Below are positions 33,209-41,840 of a stretch of DNA of 63,686 nucleotides, in pieces (within the stretch, counting starts at the first letter, position 1; each line of letters starts with the position of its first letter). The notes beneath the pieces are model-generated. The model had not been told where the DNA came from, ran no database searches, and saw only the letters and a program-made list of their open reading frames with translations. This stretch comes from Croceibacterium_A sp035555595 (lineage in GTDB: Bacteria > Pseudomonadota > Alphaproteobacteria > Sphingomonadales > Sphingomonadaceae): assembly GCA_035555595.1 (NCBI GenBank), contig DATMGK010000107.1, forward strand, positions 1 through 63,686. Reading direction: 5' to 3'. The position numbers were made by a program, and so were the translations under genes.

Positions 33209-33997
33209 ATGCGCATCGGCAAGCAGGACGCGCCCTATTCCGCCATCTGCACGTCGGATGCCGACAGCATCACCGTGCGCGGGCATGACCTGACGGGCGA
33301 GATCGTCGGCAAGCTGGATTTCACCAGCTACTTCTGGCTGCTGGTCACGGGGCAGACGCCGAATGAGGACCAGACGTTCTTCATGAACGCCATCCTCTGC
33401 TCTCTGGCAGAACACGGCCTGGTGCCGAGCGTAGCCGCCGCGCGCATGACCTATGCCGCCGCGCCAGAGGCGATGCAGGGCGCGGTCGCCGCCGGTCTGC
33501 TCGGCTGCGGCAGCGTGGTGTTGGGCAGCGCGGAAGTGGCGGGCCGGTTCTATGCCGAATGCGTGGAGGATATGCGCGCCAATGGCGGCACGGCGGAAGA
33601 CGCGGCCAAGCGCGGCATCGCCCGTTTGCGCCTGCAAAAGCAGCCGATCCCCGGCTTCGGCCATCCGCAACACAGCGAAGGCGATCCACGCGCGAATCTG
33701 CTGCTGAAACTGGCCCGGGAACACGGCGTGGGCGGCCCGCACGTGGCCATGCTCTATGCGATACGCGACGCTCTGCCGGGGGCCATCGGCAAGAGCCTGC
33801 CGATCAACGTCAACGGCCCGATCCCCGCGATCCTGCTCGATCTGGGCTGGCCGCTGACGGCGCTGAAAGGCGTGGGCCTGCTATGCCGCACCGCCAGCCT
33901 CGTGGCGCACCTGACGGAAGAGGTGGAACGCCCCATCGGCTTCGTCATGAGCGGCGCTGCGGCGGATGCGATCAAGTATGATGGGAGTGCATACTGA
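33209..33997 (+). CDS. Citryl-CoA lyase-like protein (citrate synthase fold)
   Basis: The protein has 262 aa, much shorter than citrate synthase (about 430), and covers the large-domain core. It starts RIGKQDAPYSAICTSDADSITVRGHDLTG. The catalytic His candidate is in PIPGFGHPQH, matching the citrate-synthase GFGH motif, and INVNGPIPAILLDLGWP precedes the C-terminal region EEVERPIGFVMSG. Short citrate-synthase homologues of this kind are citryl-CoA lyases, which split citryl-CoA-type thioesters to acetyl-CoA and a 2-oxo acid. With the divergent CoA transferase this forms a plausible activation-cleavage pair. AAGGAG lies seven bases before the ATG. The 253 bp behind it contain no gene and probably the promoter of the next operon. 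Confidence 0.82.
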   Translation: MRIGKQDAPYSAICTSDADSITVRGHDLTGEIVGKLDFTSYFWLLVTGQTPNEDQTFFMNAILCSLAEHGLVPSVAAARMTYAAAPEAMQGAVAAGLLGCGSVVLGSAEVAGRFYAECVEDMRANGGTAEDAAKRGIARLRLQKQPIPGFGHPQHSEGDPRANLLLKLAREHGVGGPHVAMLYAIRDALPGAIGKSLPINVNGPIPAILLDLGWPLTALKGVGLLCRTASLVAHLTEEVERPIGFVMSGAAADAIKYDGSAY

Positions 33998-34250
33998 AGG
34001 GGGAGTTCGTGAACGACCGGAAAATCTGGACGATCGGCGCACGAGAAAATTATTGCATGCTTGCAAAGCACTTCTGATCACAGAAATCCGAAAAATAATT
34101 AAGCATGTTTAAATGGTCAATTTGAGCCATGAATGCCGAAATCAAGCTAGCTGGAGGGCCTTTCGCATTTCCAGCTATCTTCGTGCTGGGAGTACTTCCC
34201 GCCTTGCCAACCCTCCCTCTCCCCCGCACACTGCGTAACGGGAGAGATAA

Positions 34251-35930
34251 ATGGCCGCTGCGGAGTTCGACTATATCGTCGTCGGCGCGGGTTCGTCTGG
34301 TGCGGCGCTGGCGGCGCGGCTGGGGGAGCGTGCTGATCGCACGACTTGCGTGATAGAGGCGGGCGGGGCCGACAGCCATCCGTTCATCCATATCCCGAGC
34401 TTCGTGGCCGCCGCGATAGGCCGCAAGGAAACCAACTGGCGCTTTGCCACTGTTCCGCAACCGGGTATGGCCGGGCGCGCGATCCCGGTGCCGCGCGGCA
34501 AGGTGATCGGCGGGTCCGGTTCCATCAACGGCATGGTCTATTTCCGCGGGCACCCCACGGATTATGACGATTGGGCGGATATGGGCTGCACCGGCTGGTC
34601 CTATGCCGAAGTACTCCCCTATTTCACCCGCACGGAGAATAACGAGGACTATCCGGCCAGCGTGTTCCACGGCCACGGCGGGCCGGTGAACGTGAAGCTG
34701 GTAGAGAACCCCAACCGGTTGAACTACGCCTTCATGGATGCGCTGGCATCGCTGCAATTCCCCGCCTGCCCCGATTTCAACGGGCCGGACCCGGAAGGAT
34801 ACGGCAGGCGACAGGGCCTGATCCGCAACGGGCAGCGCGAAACCACGGCCAAGGCCATGCTGCGCCCCGCCATGGCGCGCGGCAACGTGCATGTGCAGAC
34901 CAACGCGCAAGTGGCGCGGGTGCTGGTGGAAAATGGCCGCGCCATCGGGGTGGAGCTGACCGATGGTCGAGTGATCCGGGCGCGGGCGGAGGTGATCCTT
35001 TCCGCCGGGACGGTGCAGACACCGCAAATCCTGCTGCTGAGCGGCATCGGCCCCGGCGCCCATCTTCGCGAAATGGGGGTGGATGTGGTTCACGAGTTGC
35101 CGGGCGTGGGCGAAAACTATCACGACCACCCGGCCAGCCCGCTGCACATGGAAACCCGCGACAGCACCAGTTACGGCCTTTCGTGGAAAGTGCTGCCGCG
35201 CGATGCGTTTCACCTGTTCCAGTACCTGCTGACCCGCAAAGGGCCTCTGGCGGGCAATGTGTTCGAAAGCGTGGCCTTCCTGCGTACCGACCCTTCGCTG
35301 GATCGGCCGGACGTGCAGTTCGTGTTCCAGCCGGCCAAGCGGCTGACCAATCCGAATATCCCGTTTCCGCTGGGCCACGGCTACGCAATCAGCCCGGTGG
35401 CGCTCTATCCCAAGAGCCGCGGCACGGTGCGGCTGTCGAGCGCGGACCCCGCTGCCGCCCCACTGATCGACCCGCATCTGCTGGAACACCCGGACGACAT
35501 CCAGCCGCTGATCCGCGCGCTGAAGATCGCCCGCGCCGCCTTCGCCAGCGCGCCCTTTGCTCCATACGAGGGAGTAGAGGTCGCGCCGGGGCGGGATGTA
35601 GTCAGTGAAGAGGCGCTGGACGCCTATATCCGCCAGACCGGCTATACCGTGCATCACCCGGTCGGCACCTGCCGCATGGGCAATGCAAAGGATGCCACCA
35701 CCGTGGCCGATCCCGAATTGCGCGTGAAGGGCATAGCGGGACTGCGCGTGGCGGATGCAAGCGTGATGCCCAGCGTGATCGGCGGCAATACCAATGCGCC
35801 CTGCGTGATGATCGGTGAACGCGCGGCGGACTTCATCCTGAACAAGCCACCGCTGCCCGCAGCCGAACTGCCACCGGACAGCGTAGCCAGATACAAGACG
35901 GCCAGAAGGAGTCGCCAAAGAGCGGCCTGA
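34251..35930 (+). CDS. GMC-family FAD-dependent alcohol oxidase/dehydrogenase
   Basis: The protein has 559 aa. FAD-binding VVGAGSSGAALAARLGE is near the N-terminus, with the GMC signature 1 (PRGKVIGGSGSINGMVYFRG) at about 82-101 and signature 2 (GTVQTPQILLLSGIG) at about 258. The catalytic histidine lies in HHPVGTCRMG and the second active-site position in GNTNAPCVMIGERAADFI is Asn. It oxidises an alcohol group; choline dehydrogenase-type numbering is only a family label. There is no signal peptide. GGGAG lies before the ATG. It opens a tightly packed plus-strand run and is followed after 17 bp by the first MBL-fold gene. Confidence 0.92.
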   Translation: MAAAEFDYIVVGAGSSGAALAARLGERADRTTCVIEAGGADSHPFIHIPSFVAAAIGRKETNWRFATVPQPGMAGRAIPVPRGKVIGGSGSINGMVYFRGHPTDYDDWADMGCTGWSYAEVLPYFTRTENNEDYPASVFHGHGGPVNVKLVENPNRLNYAFMDALASLQFPACPDFNGPDPEGYGRRQGLIRNGQRETTAKAMLRPAMARGNVHVQTNAQVARVLVENGRAIGVELTDGRVIRARAEVILSAGTVQTPQILLLSGIGPGAHLREMGVDVVHELPGVGENYHDHPASPLHMETRDSTSYGLSWKVLPRDAFHLFQYLLTRKGPLAGNVFESVAFLRTDPSLDRPDVQFVFQPAKRLTNPNIPFPLGHGYAISPVALYPKSRGTVRLSSADPAAAPLIDPHLLEHPDDIQPLIRALKIARAAFASAPFAPYEGVEVAPGRDVVSEEALDAYIRQTGYTVHHPVGTCRMGNAKDATTVADPELRVKGIAGLRVADASVMPSVIGGNTNAPCVMIGERAADFILNKPPLPAAELPPDSVARYKTARRSRQRAA

Positions 35931-35947
35931 GGCCAAGGGGAGAGGAA

Positions 35948-36841
35948 ATGGCCAAGGAACACATGAAGTCCTGGCAAGTGGGCGATGTCACTGTGACCCG
36001 CATTGTGGAGCTGTGGGATTTTCAGGACGACATCCGCATGACCATGCCGGATGCGACGGAGGAGGAAGTTCTCGCCCTGCAATGGCTGCACCCGCACTAC
36101 GCCACCAGCGACGGGCGGCAGCGGCTGAACTTTCAGGGTTTCGTGGTGCAGACGCCAGATCATAACATCGTGGTCGATTCCTGCATCGGCGCGGGGCGGC
36201 AGCGCGATTTCGACGTGTTCTGCGATTTGCCGGAGGGGTTCCTCGAAGACCTCGAATCCCTTGGCCTTTCGCGCGGGGATATCGACACGGTGATGTGTAC
36301 CCATCTGCACTTCGACCATGTCGGATGGAACACTTACAAGGATCCGGCCAGCGGCGAATACCGGCCCACATTTCCCAACGCCCGCTACCTGTTCGGGCGC
36401 ACGGAATATGACGCGTGGCAGACCGTGATCCGCCATGACGGGCATCACACAGACACTCATCTGGTCGAATGTGTCGACCCTATCGTGGCGCTGGGCATGG
36501 CCGATTTCATCGAGACCGATCATGTCATCGCCGATGGCATCTGGTGCGAACCGAGCCATGGACACACGCCGGGGCACGTCCATGTGCGGATCAGCTCTCA
36601 GGGTCAGGAAGCCGTCATCACCGGCGACCTGATGCACCATCCGATGCAATGCGCGATGCCCGGTCGTACGGCCACTTTCGACATGGACAAGGATGCCGGA
36701 CGCGCCACACGCGTGGGCTTCGTGGAGAAATACGCCGACAGCGGGGTCCTGGTTATCGGCGCGCATTTCGCCGATCCCACCGCCGGGCACATGGTGCGCG
36801 ATGCGGCGGGCGAAGTGTGGTTCCGGGGGCTGGGGCTATGA
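35948..36841 (+). CDS. Metallo-beta-lactamase-fold hydrolase (copy 1)
   Basis: The product has 297 aa. Metal ligands are visible: CTHLHFDHVGW (HxHxDH), H in SHGHTPGHVHV, D in ITGDLMHHP and H in IGAHFADP, so two metal sites are expected. No signal peptide is present. Hydrolysis of a lactone, ester or thioester is likely for a member without nucleic-acid motifs. The GGGGAGAGG before the ATG is a strong ribosome binding site. The stop overlaps the start of the P450 gene by four bases (ATGA). Confidence 0.9.
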   Translation: MAKEHMKSWQVGDVTVTRIVELWDFQDDIRMTMPDATEEEVLALQWLHPHYATSDGRQRLNFQGFVVQTPDHNIVVDSCIGAGRQRDFDVFCDLPEGFLEDLESLGLSRGDIDTVMCTHLHFDHVGWNTYKDPASGEYRPTFPNARYLFGRTEYDAWQTVIRHDGHHTDTHLVECVDPIVALGMADFIETDHVIADGIWCEPSHGHTPGHVHVRISSQGQEAVITGDLMHHPMQCAMPGRTATFDMDKDAGRATRVGFVEKYADSGVLVIGAHFADPTAGHMVRDAAGEVWFRGLGL

Positions 36842-38019
36842 GCCGGCCGATCCCCGAATATCCGATCGACATCTTCACGCCCGATGCGGTGATCGATGCG
36901 CGGGAGGTGGACGATACCCTGCGCGAATTCGCGCCCGTGGTGCGGCTGGCGGACGGCACGCACATGCTAGGCCGGCATGAACATGTCAGCGCCGGCCTGC
37001 TGGATTGGAAGGCATTTTCCAGCACCAGCCGCCCATGGCACGACCCCAGCTCTCCACGGCCGGAAATCCTGCTGACCGACGATCCGCCGCGGCACACGAC
37101 GGTGCGCAAGGTGATCGCCGACGCGCTCAGCCCGCGCGCACTGGAACGCATCCGCGACATCTTTGAAGCACGCGCGGCGGAACTGCTGGCCAGTCTGCGC
37201 GAACGGGCTGGCGAGCCGGTGGATGCCGTAGGGGAAGTGACGCAGGCCTACGTCTTCCGCGTGTTGCCCGACATCCTCGGTCTGCCGGGAGAAGGGCGTG
37301 AGCACATGCACGGCTTCTCCGAAATGGTCTGGGCCACGATGGGGCCGCCGGGCGATTTGTTCGATCAGGCGATGAGCCACGATTTTTCCGCCGTGGTGAA
37401 CTGGCTGGAAACGCAGTGCGAACGCTCCGCGCTCGATCCCGCAGGCATAGGCGAGACAATCTATGCGGCGGCGGACAGCGGGCAGGTGACGGCCGCGGAG
37501 GCCAAGCTGCTGTTGCAGACCGTGCTGAGCGCCGGGGCAGACACCACGTTCATCACCATGGCCAATGCCCTGCGCGCATGGGCAATCTATCCGGAAGAAT
37601 ACGCCAGACTGCGCGCGGAACCCAAGAAGCTGCGCGCCGCCTTCGACGAATCTCTGCGCTGGGACAGCCCCAGCCGCATGGCCGGGCGCATCACCACGCG
37701 TGAGGTGGAGGTGGGCGACTACGTGATCCCCGCCGGCACGCGCTGCGGCCTGATGTTCGCCGCCGCAAACCGCGATCCGCGCTTCTGGGACAATCCCCAC
37801 GCCTATCGGCTGGATCGCGATACGAAGCATTCGCTGGGCTGGGGTTACGGCGTGCATGGCTGCGTGGGCCGCACGCTGGCGCAGATGGAGGCGAATGCAC
37901 TGCTGGGCGCGATCGTGCGCGAGGTGGAAAGCATCGAGCTGGCCGGTGCCTACGAACCGTGGATGACCACGGTGGGACACGGGCCCATCCGCCAGCCTAT
38001 CAGGTTGAATTTCGTGTGA
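36838..38019 (+). CDS. Cytochrome P450 with tryptophan in the heme-ligand motif
   Basis: The protein has 393 aa and is a soluble bacterial class I P450. The I-helix has AGADTTFI, the ExxR pair is in DESLRWDSPSR, and the heme ligand Cys342 is in GWGYGVHGCVGRTLA. The canonical motif is FxxGxxxCxG; here the Phe is Trp335. It hydroxylates an organic substrate and needs a ferredoxin and reductase, which are not encoded nearby. The ATG at 36838 overlaps the MBL-fold stop by four bases; the longer frame upstream reads antisense-free but through the MBL gene and is rejected. The next gene starts 40 bp downstream. Confidence 0.93.
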   Translation: MSRPIPEYPIDIFTPDAVIDAREVDDTLREFAPVVRLADGTHMLGRHEHVSAGLLDWKAFSSTSRPWHDPSSPRPEILLTDDPPRHTTVRKVIADALSPRALERIRDIFEARAAELLASLRERAGEPVDAVGEVTQAYVFRVLPDILGLPGEGREHMHGFSEMVWATMGPPGDLFDQAMSHDFSAVVNWLETQCERSALDPAGIGETIYAAADSGQVTAAEAKLLLQTVLSAGADTTFITMANALRAWAIYPEEYARLRAEPKKLRAAFDESLRWDSPSRMAGRITTREVEVGDYVIPAGTRCGLMFAAANRDPRFWDNPHAYRLDRDTKHSLGWGYGVHGCVGRTLAQMEANALLGAIVREVESIELAGAYEPWMTTVGHGPIRQPIRLNFV

Positions 38020-38059
38020 TCGCGCTGCCCCCCTCCCACGATGGGTGGCGCGGCAGCGA

Positions 38060-38869
38060 ATGACCGCACCCGTCACCCGGATCGACGCCATCCGCTACGC
38101 CCGGCACGAACGCACGGCAGAGGCGAATTTCGCGCGCCCGGTGGACGACCACGACGTGCCCATGCCGCTCGACTATTTCATCTGGGCGATTCACCGCGAC
38201 GGGCATCAGCCGGTGATCGTGGACACCGGCTTTGGCGAGGCGGCGGCACTCGCACGCGGGCGGACCATCACCCGGCCGCTGGTAGAGGGGCTGCGCGACG
38301 CGGGCATCGATCCCCTGCTGGTGGAGGACGTTATCCTGACCCACCTGCATTACGACCATGCCGGATCGCTGAGCGCATTCCCCAATGCCCGTTTCCATGT
38401 GCAGGACGCGGAAATGGCCTTCGCCACCGGCCGCCACATCTGCGACCACGATGTGCGCGCGCCATTCGATGGAGAGCCGGTCGCCCAGCTTGTCCGCAAG
38501 CTCTATGCCGATCATGTCGTGTTCCACGATGGCGATGGCGACTTCGCGCCGGGCGTGGCGTTGCGGCTGTGCGGGGGGCACACGGCGGGTCTGCAGGCGG
38601 TCGTGTGCGAGACGGCGCGCGGTGCAGTGGTGCTGGCGAGCGATGCCGCACACCTCTACGCCAACATCACACGGCGCATCCCCTTCCCGATCTTCGTGGA
38701 CGAAGCGGCCTATGGCGCGGCGCAGAGCCGAGTGATGGAACTGGCGGGCGGTTCACTGGATCACGTGGTCCCCGGCCATGACCCGCTGGTTCTGGCCTGC
38801 TTCCCCACGGAAAACGACATCGCGCGGGTCGATCTGACCCCGCATACGCCCATTGCGGAGATGATATGA
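38060..38869 (+). CDS. Metallo-beta-lactamase-fold hydrolase, lactonase-like (copy 2)
   Basis: The protein has 269 aa. It has LTHLHYDHAGSL (HxHxDH), GGHTAGLQ, D in LASDAAH and H in VVPGHDP, the pattern of N-acyl homoserine lactonase-like MBL hydrolases. Lactone hydrolysis in a catabolic context (for example after Baeyer-Villiger or P450 oxidation) is as likely as quorum quenching. The ATG at 38060 has only a weak ribosome binding site, and a GTG 15 bases upstream is an alternative. The stop overlaps the next gene by four bases. Confidence 0.87.
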   Translation: MTAPVTRIDAIRYARHERTAEANFARPVDDHDVPMPLDYFIWAIHRDGHQPVIVDTGFGEAAALARGRTITRPLVEGLRDAGIDPLLVEDVILTHLHYDHAGSLSAFPNARFHVQDAEMAFATGRHICDHDVRAPFDGEPVAQLVRKLYADHVVFHDGDGDFAPGVALRLCGGHTAGLQAVVCETARGAVVLASDAAHLYANITRRIPFPIFVDEAAYGAAQSRVMELAGGSLDHVVPGHDPLVLACFPTENDIARVDLTPHTPIAEMI

Positions 38870-39750
38870 CGACGATCGGATTCCTCGGGCTGGGGAGAAT
38901 GGGCGCGCCAATGGCGGCGAACCTCGTGCCGCATGTCGAACGGCTGCTGGTGCACGACCTTTCGCCCGCTGCCGTCGATGCGCTGCTGGCGAAAGGCGCG
39001 GAAGCGGCGGGTTCGGCAGAGGCACTGGGCGCAGAGTGCGAGATCGTATTCCTCAGCCTGCCGACGCCGCCCATCGTGCGCGCGGCGGTGGATCAGGTGA
39101 TCGCGGGTGGCAGCCCCCGCTTCATCTGCGACCTTTCCACCTCTGGCCCGGCGCTGGCGCAGGAACTGCACCGGCTGCTGGACCCGCGCGGTGTCGCCAG
39201 CTTCGACGCGCCGGTTTCAGGCGGCATTCGCGGGGCGGAGCAGGGCACGCTGGCGATTATGGCGGGCGGGCCTGAGGCGCTGTGGCCCGAACTGGAGCCG
39301 CTGCTGAGCCATATCGGCAAGCCGTTCTATCTGGGGGAAACGCCCGGCGCTGGGCAGGTGGCGAAGCTGGCCAACAACCTCCTCAGTCTGGCCGCGATCG
39401 CCACCACGGCCGAGGCGATGACGCTGGCGATCAGGGGCGGACTGGACCCGGCGCGTATGATCGAGGTGCTGAACGCAGGCACCGGCGCCAATTCCGCCAC
39501 CCGCGACAAGTGGCCGCGCGCGGTTCTGCCGCGCACGTTCGATTTCGGCTTTTCCGCGCAGCTAAGCCTGAAGGACACCCGCCTTGCGCTGGATGAAGCG
39601 CGCGCGATGGGCGTGCCGCTGCCCACCGGGGAACGGCTGGCCGCGCTGCTGGATCGCACGCTGGCCACCTATGGCGACGATGCGGATTTCACCGCGATGG
39701 CCAAAGTGGTGGAAGCGGACGCGGGCCTCGATCCGGAACGCGCCGCGTGA
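38866..39750 (+). CDS. 3-Hydroxyisobutyrate dehydrogenase-like NAD(P)-dependent oxidoreductase
   Basis: The protein has 294 aa. The Rossmann motif GFLGLGRMGAPMAANL lies at 5-20, DAPVSGGIRGAEQGTLAIM is the family's substrate-side motif, and the catalytic Lys is in GAGQVAKLANNLL. A helical C-terminal domain follows (ALLDRTLATYGDDADF). It reduces or oxidises a beta-hydroxyacid or a related compound. It is in overlap (ATGA) with the upstream lactonase-like gene, and its stop overlaps the GTG start of the MFS gene. Valine catabolism is unlikely because none of the other valine genes are present. Confidence 0.9.
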   Translation: MTTIGFLGLGRMGAPMAANLVPHVERLLVHDLSPAAVDALLAKGAEAAGSAEALGAECEIVFLSLPTPPIVRAAVDQVIAGGSPRFICDLSTSGPALAQELHRLLDPRGVASFDAPVSGGIRGAEQGTLAIMAGGPEALWPELEPLLSHIGKPFYLGETPGAGQVAKLANNLLSLAAIATTAEAMTLAIRGGLDPARMIEVLNAGTGANSATRDKWPRAVLPRTFDFGFSAQLSLKDTRLALDEARAMGVPLPTGERLAALLDRTLATYGDDADFTAMAKVVEADAGLDPERAA

Positions 39751-41003
39751 ACACAGCGGGCGGCGCCCATGTGCCTGGCAGCGCGCCCGCACGTTATCAG
39801 GCGCTGCTCGTCACCCTGCTGTGCATCAACTTCGGCATCCTGTTCTTTGACCGGAACGCGCTCAATTTCCTGATGCCTTATGTCCAGCCCGATCTTGGGC
39901 TGAGCTATACGCAAGTGGGCCTGCTCGGCTCTGCCCTGTCGTTCACCTGGGCAATCGCGGCGATCTTCGTCGGCTGGCTTTCCGACAAGGCGGGCAAGCG
40001 CAAGATCATCATCGTCATTTCGACGGTAGCTTTTGCCCTGTGTTCGGTGCTGTCTGGCCTTGCGGGCAGTTTCCTGATGCTGCTGGCCGCGCGCCTGATC
40101 ATGGGGCTGAGCGAAGGCGGTGTAATGCCGCTGAGCCATGCGATGGTCGCCAGCGAGGTGGCGCCGGAGCGGCGCGGGATCGCCATGGGTATCACCCAGA
40201 ACCTCGGTTCCAGCCTGCTGGGTTCCACGCTGGCGCCGCTGATACTGGTGCCGATCGCGACGACGTGGGGCCTTGGCTGGCGCAACGCCTTCTACATCGC
40301 GGCGATTCCGGGGCTGATTTCCGCCCTGCTGATCTGGCTGCTGGTGGTAGAGCGCAAGCTGCCCCCGCCCGCCCCGCGTGCGAAGGGCGAACGCGCGCCC
40401 GTGGCGGAGCTGCTGGGCAACCGCAACGTGCTGGTCTGCATGTTCATCGCCGTGGTGCTGGTGGCCTATCTGGTGGTGACGTGGGCCTTCATGCCGCTGG
40501 TGCTGGTGCAATTGCGCGGCATCGGAGACGTCACCGCCGCCAGCCTGATGGCGGTGCTGGGCGTGGCCAGTGCCGTTTGCAGTTTCCTGATCCCATGGCT
40601 GTCCGATCTGTTCGGCCGCCGCCCGGTAATGGCCGGGTTTACCTTCATGGGTGTGATCCTGCCGCTGGGCGCGCTGTGGTTTGATGGCAGCGCCTTTGTG
40701 CTGGGTGCGATCTTCTTCGTCGGCTGGATGTTCAACGGCATCTTCCCGATGTTTATGGCCACCGTGCCGGTGGAAAGCGTGAAGCCGCATCAGGCGGCCA
40801 CCGCGATGGGCCTGATCATGGGCGTGGGGGAGATACTGGGCGGCGTGCTGGCCCCCTCGCTGGCAGGCAACCTGTCCGACCGATACGGATTGCAGGCGGT
40901 CTGCTGGCTGCTGGTCGCGCTGGCACTGATCGGCGGCACGGCCGCACTGTTCCTGCGCGAAACCGCGCCGCGCATCCTTGCACGGCAAACCGCAACGGCT
41001 TGA
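39747..41003 (+). CDS. MFS transporter of the plus-strand catabolic run
   Basis: The protein has 418 aa with about 12 hydrophobic segments. The MFS loop motif GWLSDKAGKRK (between helices 2 and 3) and its repeat LSDLFGRRP are visible, and a FDRNALNFLMPYVQPDLGLSY stretch follows the first helix. It belongs to the organic-anion side of MFS (aromatic acid or sugar-acid type) and lies in the inner membrane. The start is a GTG (39747) that overlaps the previous stop (GTGA). Its position suggests import or export of the compound processed by the operon. Confidence 0.9.
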   Translation: MNTAGGAHVPGSAPARYQALLVTLLCINFGILFFDRNALNFLMPYVQPDLGLSYTQVGLLGSALSFTWAIAAIFVGWLSDKAGKRKIIIVISTVAFALCSVLSGLAGSFLMLLAARLIMGLSEGGVMPLSHAMVASEVAPERRGIAMGITQNLGSSLLGSTLAPLILVPIATTWGLGWRNAFYIAAIPGLISALLIWLLVVERKLPPPAPRAKGERAPVAELLGNRNVLVCMFIAVVLVAYLVVTWAFMPLVLVQLRGIGDVTAASLMAVLGVASAVCSFLIPWLSDLFGRRPVMAGFTFMGVILPLGALWFDGSAFVLGAIFFVGWMFNGIFPMFMATVPVESVKPHQAATAMGLIMGVGEILGGVLAPSLAGNLSDRYGLQAVCWLLVALALIGGTAALFLRETAPRILARQTATA

Positions 41004-41017
41004 AAGGGGAAAACGCG

Positions 41018-41476
41018 ATGGCACGCATTCCGGTGGCGGACGAACTGGCGATCCGCGAATTGATGTCCCGCTATTACCGCGCGCTGGATGTTGGCGATAC
41101 CGAGGGATACCTCGATTGCTACACCCCCGATGGCGAAGCGATAGAGGAAGGCGACAACGGGATTGAAGTCCGCAAGGGGCGCGAGGAAATCCGCAAGCTG
41201 GTGCTGCGGTTCCACGAACGGCCGGACTTTCCCGGGCACCAGCACCTGTTTTCCAACGCCATCTTCGACCCCGATCCCGATGCGCCTGGGGAACAGTGGA
41301 TCGTGCGCACTTACGCCTGGGCCACGATCAACCGCCCGCCGGAACCGCCCCACCTGCACTGGTGCGGCCATGTCCGCGACGTGGTGGCGAAAGTGGGGGA
41401 CGAGTGGAAAATCGCCCGCAAGGAAATCATGGGCTGGACGGGCGAGGTGCTGTCACGGTTCGAGCGCAAGCACTGA
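41018..41476 (+). CDS. NTF2-like / SnoaL-type small protein
   Basis: The product has 152 aa: IRELMSRYYRALDVGDTEGYLDCYTPDGEAIEE is the cone-shaped NTF2 N-terminus, with GREEIRKLV and WCGHVRDVV following. NTF2-like proteins act as small isomerases, hydratases or dioxygenase beta-like subunits. No Rieske alpha subunit is nearby, so a standalone enzyme is likely. The ATG at 41018 has GGGGA eight bases upstream. A 14-bp gap separates it from the MFS gene. Confidence 0.85.
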   Translation: MARIPVADELAIRELMSRYYRALDVGDTEGYLDCYTPDGEAIEEGDNGIEVRKGREEIRKLVLRFHERPDFPGHQHLFSNAIFDPDPDAPGEQWIVRTYAWATINRPPEPPHLHWCGHVRDVVAKVGDEWKIARKEIMGWTGEVLSRFERKH

Positions 41477-41588
41477 GGCCGGAAAGCCACACCGTGAAAC
41501 GCGACGTGTGCCGGCCCCTTTCAACCGGCCGCGCCCGCCCCAATTGTTGCTGATCCACAAAGGGGCAGGGCCTTGCGGGAGATCGGCG

Positions 41589-41840
41589 ATGAAATGGTGG
41601 GGATATGCGCTTTGCATCATGGGGGTGATTGCCAGCCTGCCGCTGTCGATAGCGTTTTCCAAAACAGTCACACGCAAGGGTGACGCTGCCGGAGTGACCA
41701 TGATGGTCGGGCTGGCGCTGATCACCGTGACCGATCCGAAAACCGCCGTCGCGCTGGAGCAGATCGACAAGCGCCGCGAACTGGGCGACGTGGAACAGGA
41801 TGCGGAAGGTGACGGGGACGGTGGGGAGCGGATCGTCTAG
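41589..41840 (+). CDS. Small membrane protein at the convergent end of the operon (83 aa)
   Basis: The product begins MKWWGYALCIMGVIASLPLSIAF, a membrane helix or uncleaved signal, followed by a second hydrophobic stretch (GVTMMVGLALITV) and an acidic C-terminus (EQDAEGDGDGGE). GGGAG lies eight bases before the ATG at 41589. A longer frame upstream is antisense-free but lacks a start signal. Its TAG stop (41838-41840) shares two bases with the TAG stop of the opposing SDR gene. The family is unknown. Confidence 0.65.
   Translation: MKWWGYALCIMGVIASLPLSIAFSKTVTRKGDAAGVTMMVGLALITVTDPKTAVALEQIDKRRELGDVEQDAEGDGDGGERIV

Noticed and set aside
34050..35936. Minus-strand ORF of 628 aa opposite the GMC oxidoreductase gene
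   Set aside because: Antisense shadow; the GMC frame has both FAD signatures and a good ribosome binding site.
38041..38781. Alternative ORF over the second MBL-fold gene
   Set aside because: Wrong frame; the chosen frame has the HxHxDH and GHD metal motifs.
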